Of a stretch of 14,875 nucleotides of DNA, positions 13,543 through 14,875 are shown piece after piece. The notes beneath the pieces were generated by a model. It had not been told where the DNA came from. It searched no databases and saw nothing but the letters and a program-made list of their open reading frames with translations. Numbering within the stretch: position 1 is the first letter of the stretch; each line of letters opens with the position of its first letter. Source of the stretch: Thermofilaceae archaeon (GTDB lineage Archaea > Thermoproteota > Thermoprotei > Thermofilales > Thermofilaceae); NCBI GenBank assembly GCA_027017025.1, contig JALURH010000063.1:1-14875 (forward strand), read 5' to 3'. Position numbers and translations under genes: made by a program.

Positions 13543-14532
13543 TTATATCCCTGGTGTTCTTTCTATCGAGTATTTCGTTACCCTAAGTTCAAAGGAGTTA
13601 TCCTGTCTGGATGCTTCATAGTAAAATAGGACGTAGTCGTCTCTTTGTATATAATCCAGGTATCTAAGAGTCTTATATTTCCCGGGTGATGGAGATTCCA
13701 GAACAGGCTTTTCAGGAGTTAAGTCTATAAATCGCTTCAGATCCCAAGTGTAGGCAATACCTATACATATATTATAGACCGGTGCATACCACTCCCTGTT
13801 AGACCCACCATAATACATGATAAAACCTGTTTTCACTGGTAATATAGCTGAAGGTCTAGTTGCGAAATTATGCCATCCACTTACCCCTAAGACTGGAGTT
13901 TGTAAGCATCTAGACCATCTCTCTCCGTTAATAGAATATGCTAGGAACACCTGCTCCCTACTACCTCCACCAGTATAATACATGAGAAAACAGTGGCCTA
14001 TTGTCATTACATAGGGATCTTTTACCCCCATAAAGTCTAGACCTTTTACCGAAGGCATTAGCACTACCTGGAAGGTACTTGGATCAAAATCTTCAGGATC
14101 ATTAACATCTTCTAATTTACCTATAACCCATCGGCCCATAATTCTATATCCTCTGGGACGAGATCCTCCGGCGAAATCTATTTCTGCAGAAATATATAAT
14201 TTAAATTTTCCAGTTCGTGGATCCCTTAATATACACGACCTCTCTACTGAAATAGCCTTTCCCTTTAGCTCATCAACTCTTATAACCTTTACATCTTTGA
14301 AATTCTCCCCATTCTCCGAGGAAGCTATGTGAAGCTCTAAGCCCCTCTTAAGAGGATCTCTAACCCTATATGTGAGCCAATACGTCTCTGCATGTTTATC
14401 GTAGAATGATGAAGGAGCACCTATCCACGAACCCTCCTCTTTCTTCGTTGGAGAAGCTATAACTCTGTATTTAGTTACATCCGGGAGAAGTACGGGAATA
14501 GCTTCCCTTCCGGAAGAGAATATATTTAACAC
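13543..14532 (-). CDS. Glycosidase-like five-bladed beta-propeller protein (GH130/GH43-type)
   Basis: The 329-residue protein has recurring beta-propeller blades: APSSFYDKHAETYWLTYRVR near 39-58, ERSCILRDPRTGKFKLYIS near 97-115, MGVKDPYVMTIGHCFLMYY near 168-186, TRPSAILPVKTGFIMYYGG near 225-243, and a last blade near YLDYIQRDDYVLFYYEAS. This pattern, with an acidic residue at the start of blades (VKDPYV), is typical of GH130 mannoside phosphorylases, GH43 enzymes and relatives. There is no signal peptide, suggesting a cytosolic role in oligosaccharide or storage-glycan metabolism. The start is a GTG at 14532 preceded by GTGAG; a TATA-like AAATAAAG lies about 24 bases upstream (14552-14559). 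The substrate cannot be told from the sequence. Confidence 0.75.
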   Translation of the reverse strand: MLNIFSSGREAIPVLLPDVTKYRVIASPTKKEEGSWIGAPSSFYDKHAETYWLTYRVRDPLKRGLELHIASSENGENFKDVKVIRVDELKGKAISVERSCILRDPRTGKFKLYISAEIDFAGGSRPRGYRIMGRWVIGKLEDVNDPEDFDPSTFQVVLMPSVKGLDFMGVKDPYVMTIGHCFLMYYTGGGSREQVFLAYSINGERWSRCLQTPVLGVSGWHNFATRPSAILPVKTGFIMYYGGSNREWYAPVYNICIGIAYTWDLKRFIDLTPEKPVLESPSPGKYKTLRYLDYIQRDDYVLFYYEASRQDNSFELRVTKYSIERTPGI

Positions 14533-14620
14533 ATTCTCACTACGTCTCTAGCTTTATTTGTAATTTTCTCTAGATATTTTCCCTAGTTTCAACTTATTGA
14601 GCTTAAGAAAAACTACTTGA

Positions 14621-14875
14621 TTATTCCTTGAAGATTATCCTTATTTCGTTTACTAGAGGTATAGGTATCTTTTCTCGTCCATTCCTTCTAAATGTTATTA
14701 ATCTGAAAAAAAAAAAAAAAACTAGGTCTTTATAGACATTAGATACAGATCTTCCGAGTTTTTCAGCCAATTTAGAGATACTTAGCTTCTCATTCATTAT
14801 CAATGCCATAAGTTCCAGCATTTTAGGCGAAAGAATTCTCCTAGCTGCAAATGGAGGTACCTCTTCCTCTAGTGT
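14621..14875 (-). CDS. Helix-turn-helix transcriptional regulator, 5' part outside window
   Basis: The frame is open from the right edge to the stop at 14621 (84 codons visible), so the ATG at 14821 is probably internal and the gene begins beyond the window. The visible part starts TLEEEVPPFAARRILSPKML and contains a helix-turn-helix, LSISKLAEKLGRSVSNVYKDL, followed by a wing-like RLITFRRNGREK and a short tail ending IRIIFKE. Between recognition helix and wing lies VFFFFFR, encoded by a run of 16 T on the coding strand (plus-strand A 14706-14721). Seven residues at this place is the usual spacing of winged-helix proteins (DLxxLxxxGLI), so the frame is kept although the residues are odd. It may control the neighbouring glycosidase-like gene, but that is only proximity. 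Confidence 0.65.
   Translation of the reverse strand, partial: TLEEEVPPFAARRILSPKMLELMALIMNEKLSISKLAEKLGRSVSNVYKDLVFFFFFRLITFRRNGREKIPIPLVNEIRIIFKE
14706..14721 (+). repeat. 16-base poly-A homopolymer inside the regulator gene
   Basis: Sixteen consecutive A on the plus strand (T on the coding strand) lie inside the regulator reading frame and encode most of VFFFFF. This is by far the longest homopolymer in the window. Such runs are prone to replication or transcription slippage and to sequencing error, so the frame across it should be treated with caution. Confidence 0.9.

Overview
The window looks like a piece of a thermophilic archaeal chromosome, most likely crenarchaeal (Thermoproteota). 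The evidence is the nurA-herA-mre11-rad50 repair operon, archaeal-type uS13/uS4/uS11 genes, an intron-containing tRNA-Ser, an archease gene, promoters with TATA boxes 24-28 nt from start codons, and GGTG-type Shine-Dalgarno sites. I cannot name the genus from sequence alone.

Bases 1-5516 (minus strand) hold a tightly overlapping DNA-end-resection operon, read nurA, herA, mre11, rad50. Rad50 runs off the left edge after its zinc hook. Bases 5582-8307 (minus strand) hold a PLP aminotransferase, an unrecognised 278-residue protein and a class II aldolase of the fuculose-phosphate type. The 319-base gap 8308-8626 carries the aldolase promoter and a candidate C/D-box guide RNA on the plus strand. 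Bases 8627-10036 (minus strand) are the ribosomal operon rps13-rps4-rps11, without the RNA polymerase subunit gene that often follows in archaea. A divergent tRNA-Ser(UGA) gene with a 28-nt intron and an encoded CCA lies at 10136-10253.

Bases 10254 to about 13045 look like a small, partly decayed accessory island downstream of the tRNA. It contains a long tract almost without C, a pair of 24-25 bp repeats between two divergent decayed reading frames, and a winged-helix-like pseudogene (start ATA, internal TGA). It also contains an intact two-gene AbiE-like toxin-antitoxin pair (winged-helix antitoxin plus nucleotidyltransferase) with its own promoter and a possible operator. A decayed stretch with an endonuclease-III-like iron-sulphur motif follows, and then an imperfect copy of the tRNA 3' end. 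No integrase was seen. Parts of the island are richer in G+C than the repair operon (31 of 60 at 11401-11460 against 14 of 60 at 1141-1200).

From about 13100 ordinary genes resume: archease (RtcB cofactor, functionally linked to tRNA splicing), a convergent beta-propeller glycosidase-like gene, and the 3' part of a helix-turn-helix regulator interrupted by a 16-base homopolymer. The most interesting material is the island at the tRNA-Ser gene, the candidate guide RNA, and the homopolymer in the regulator.
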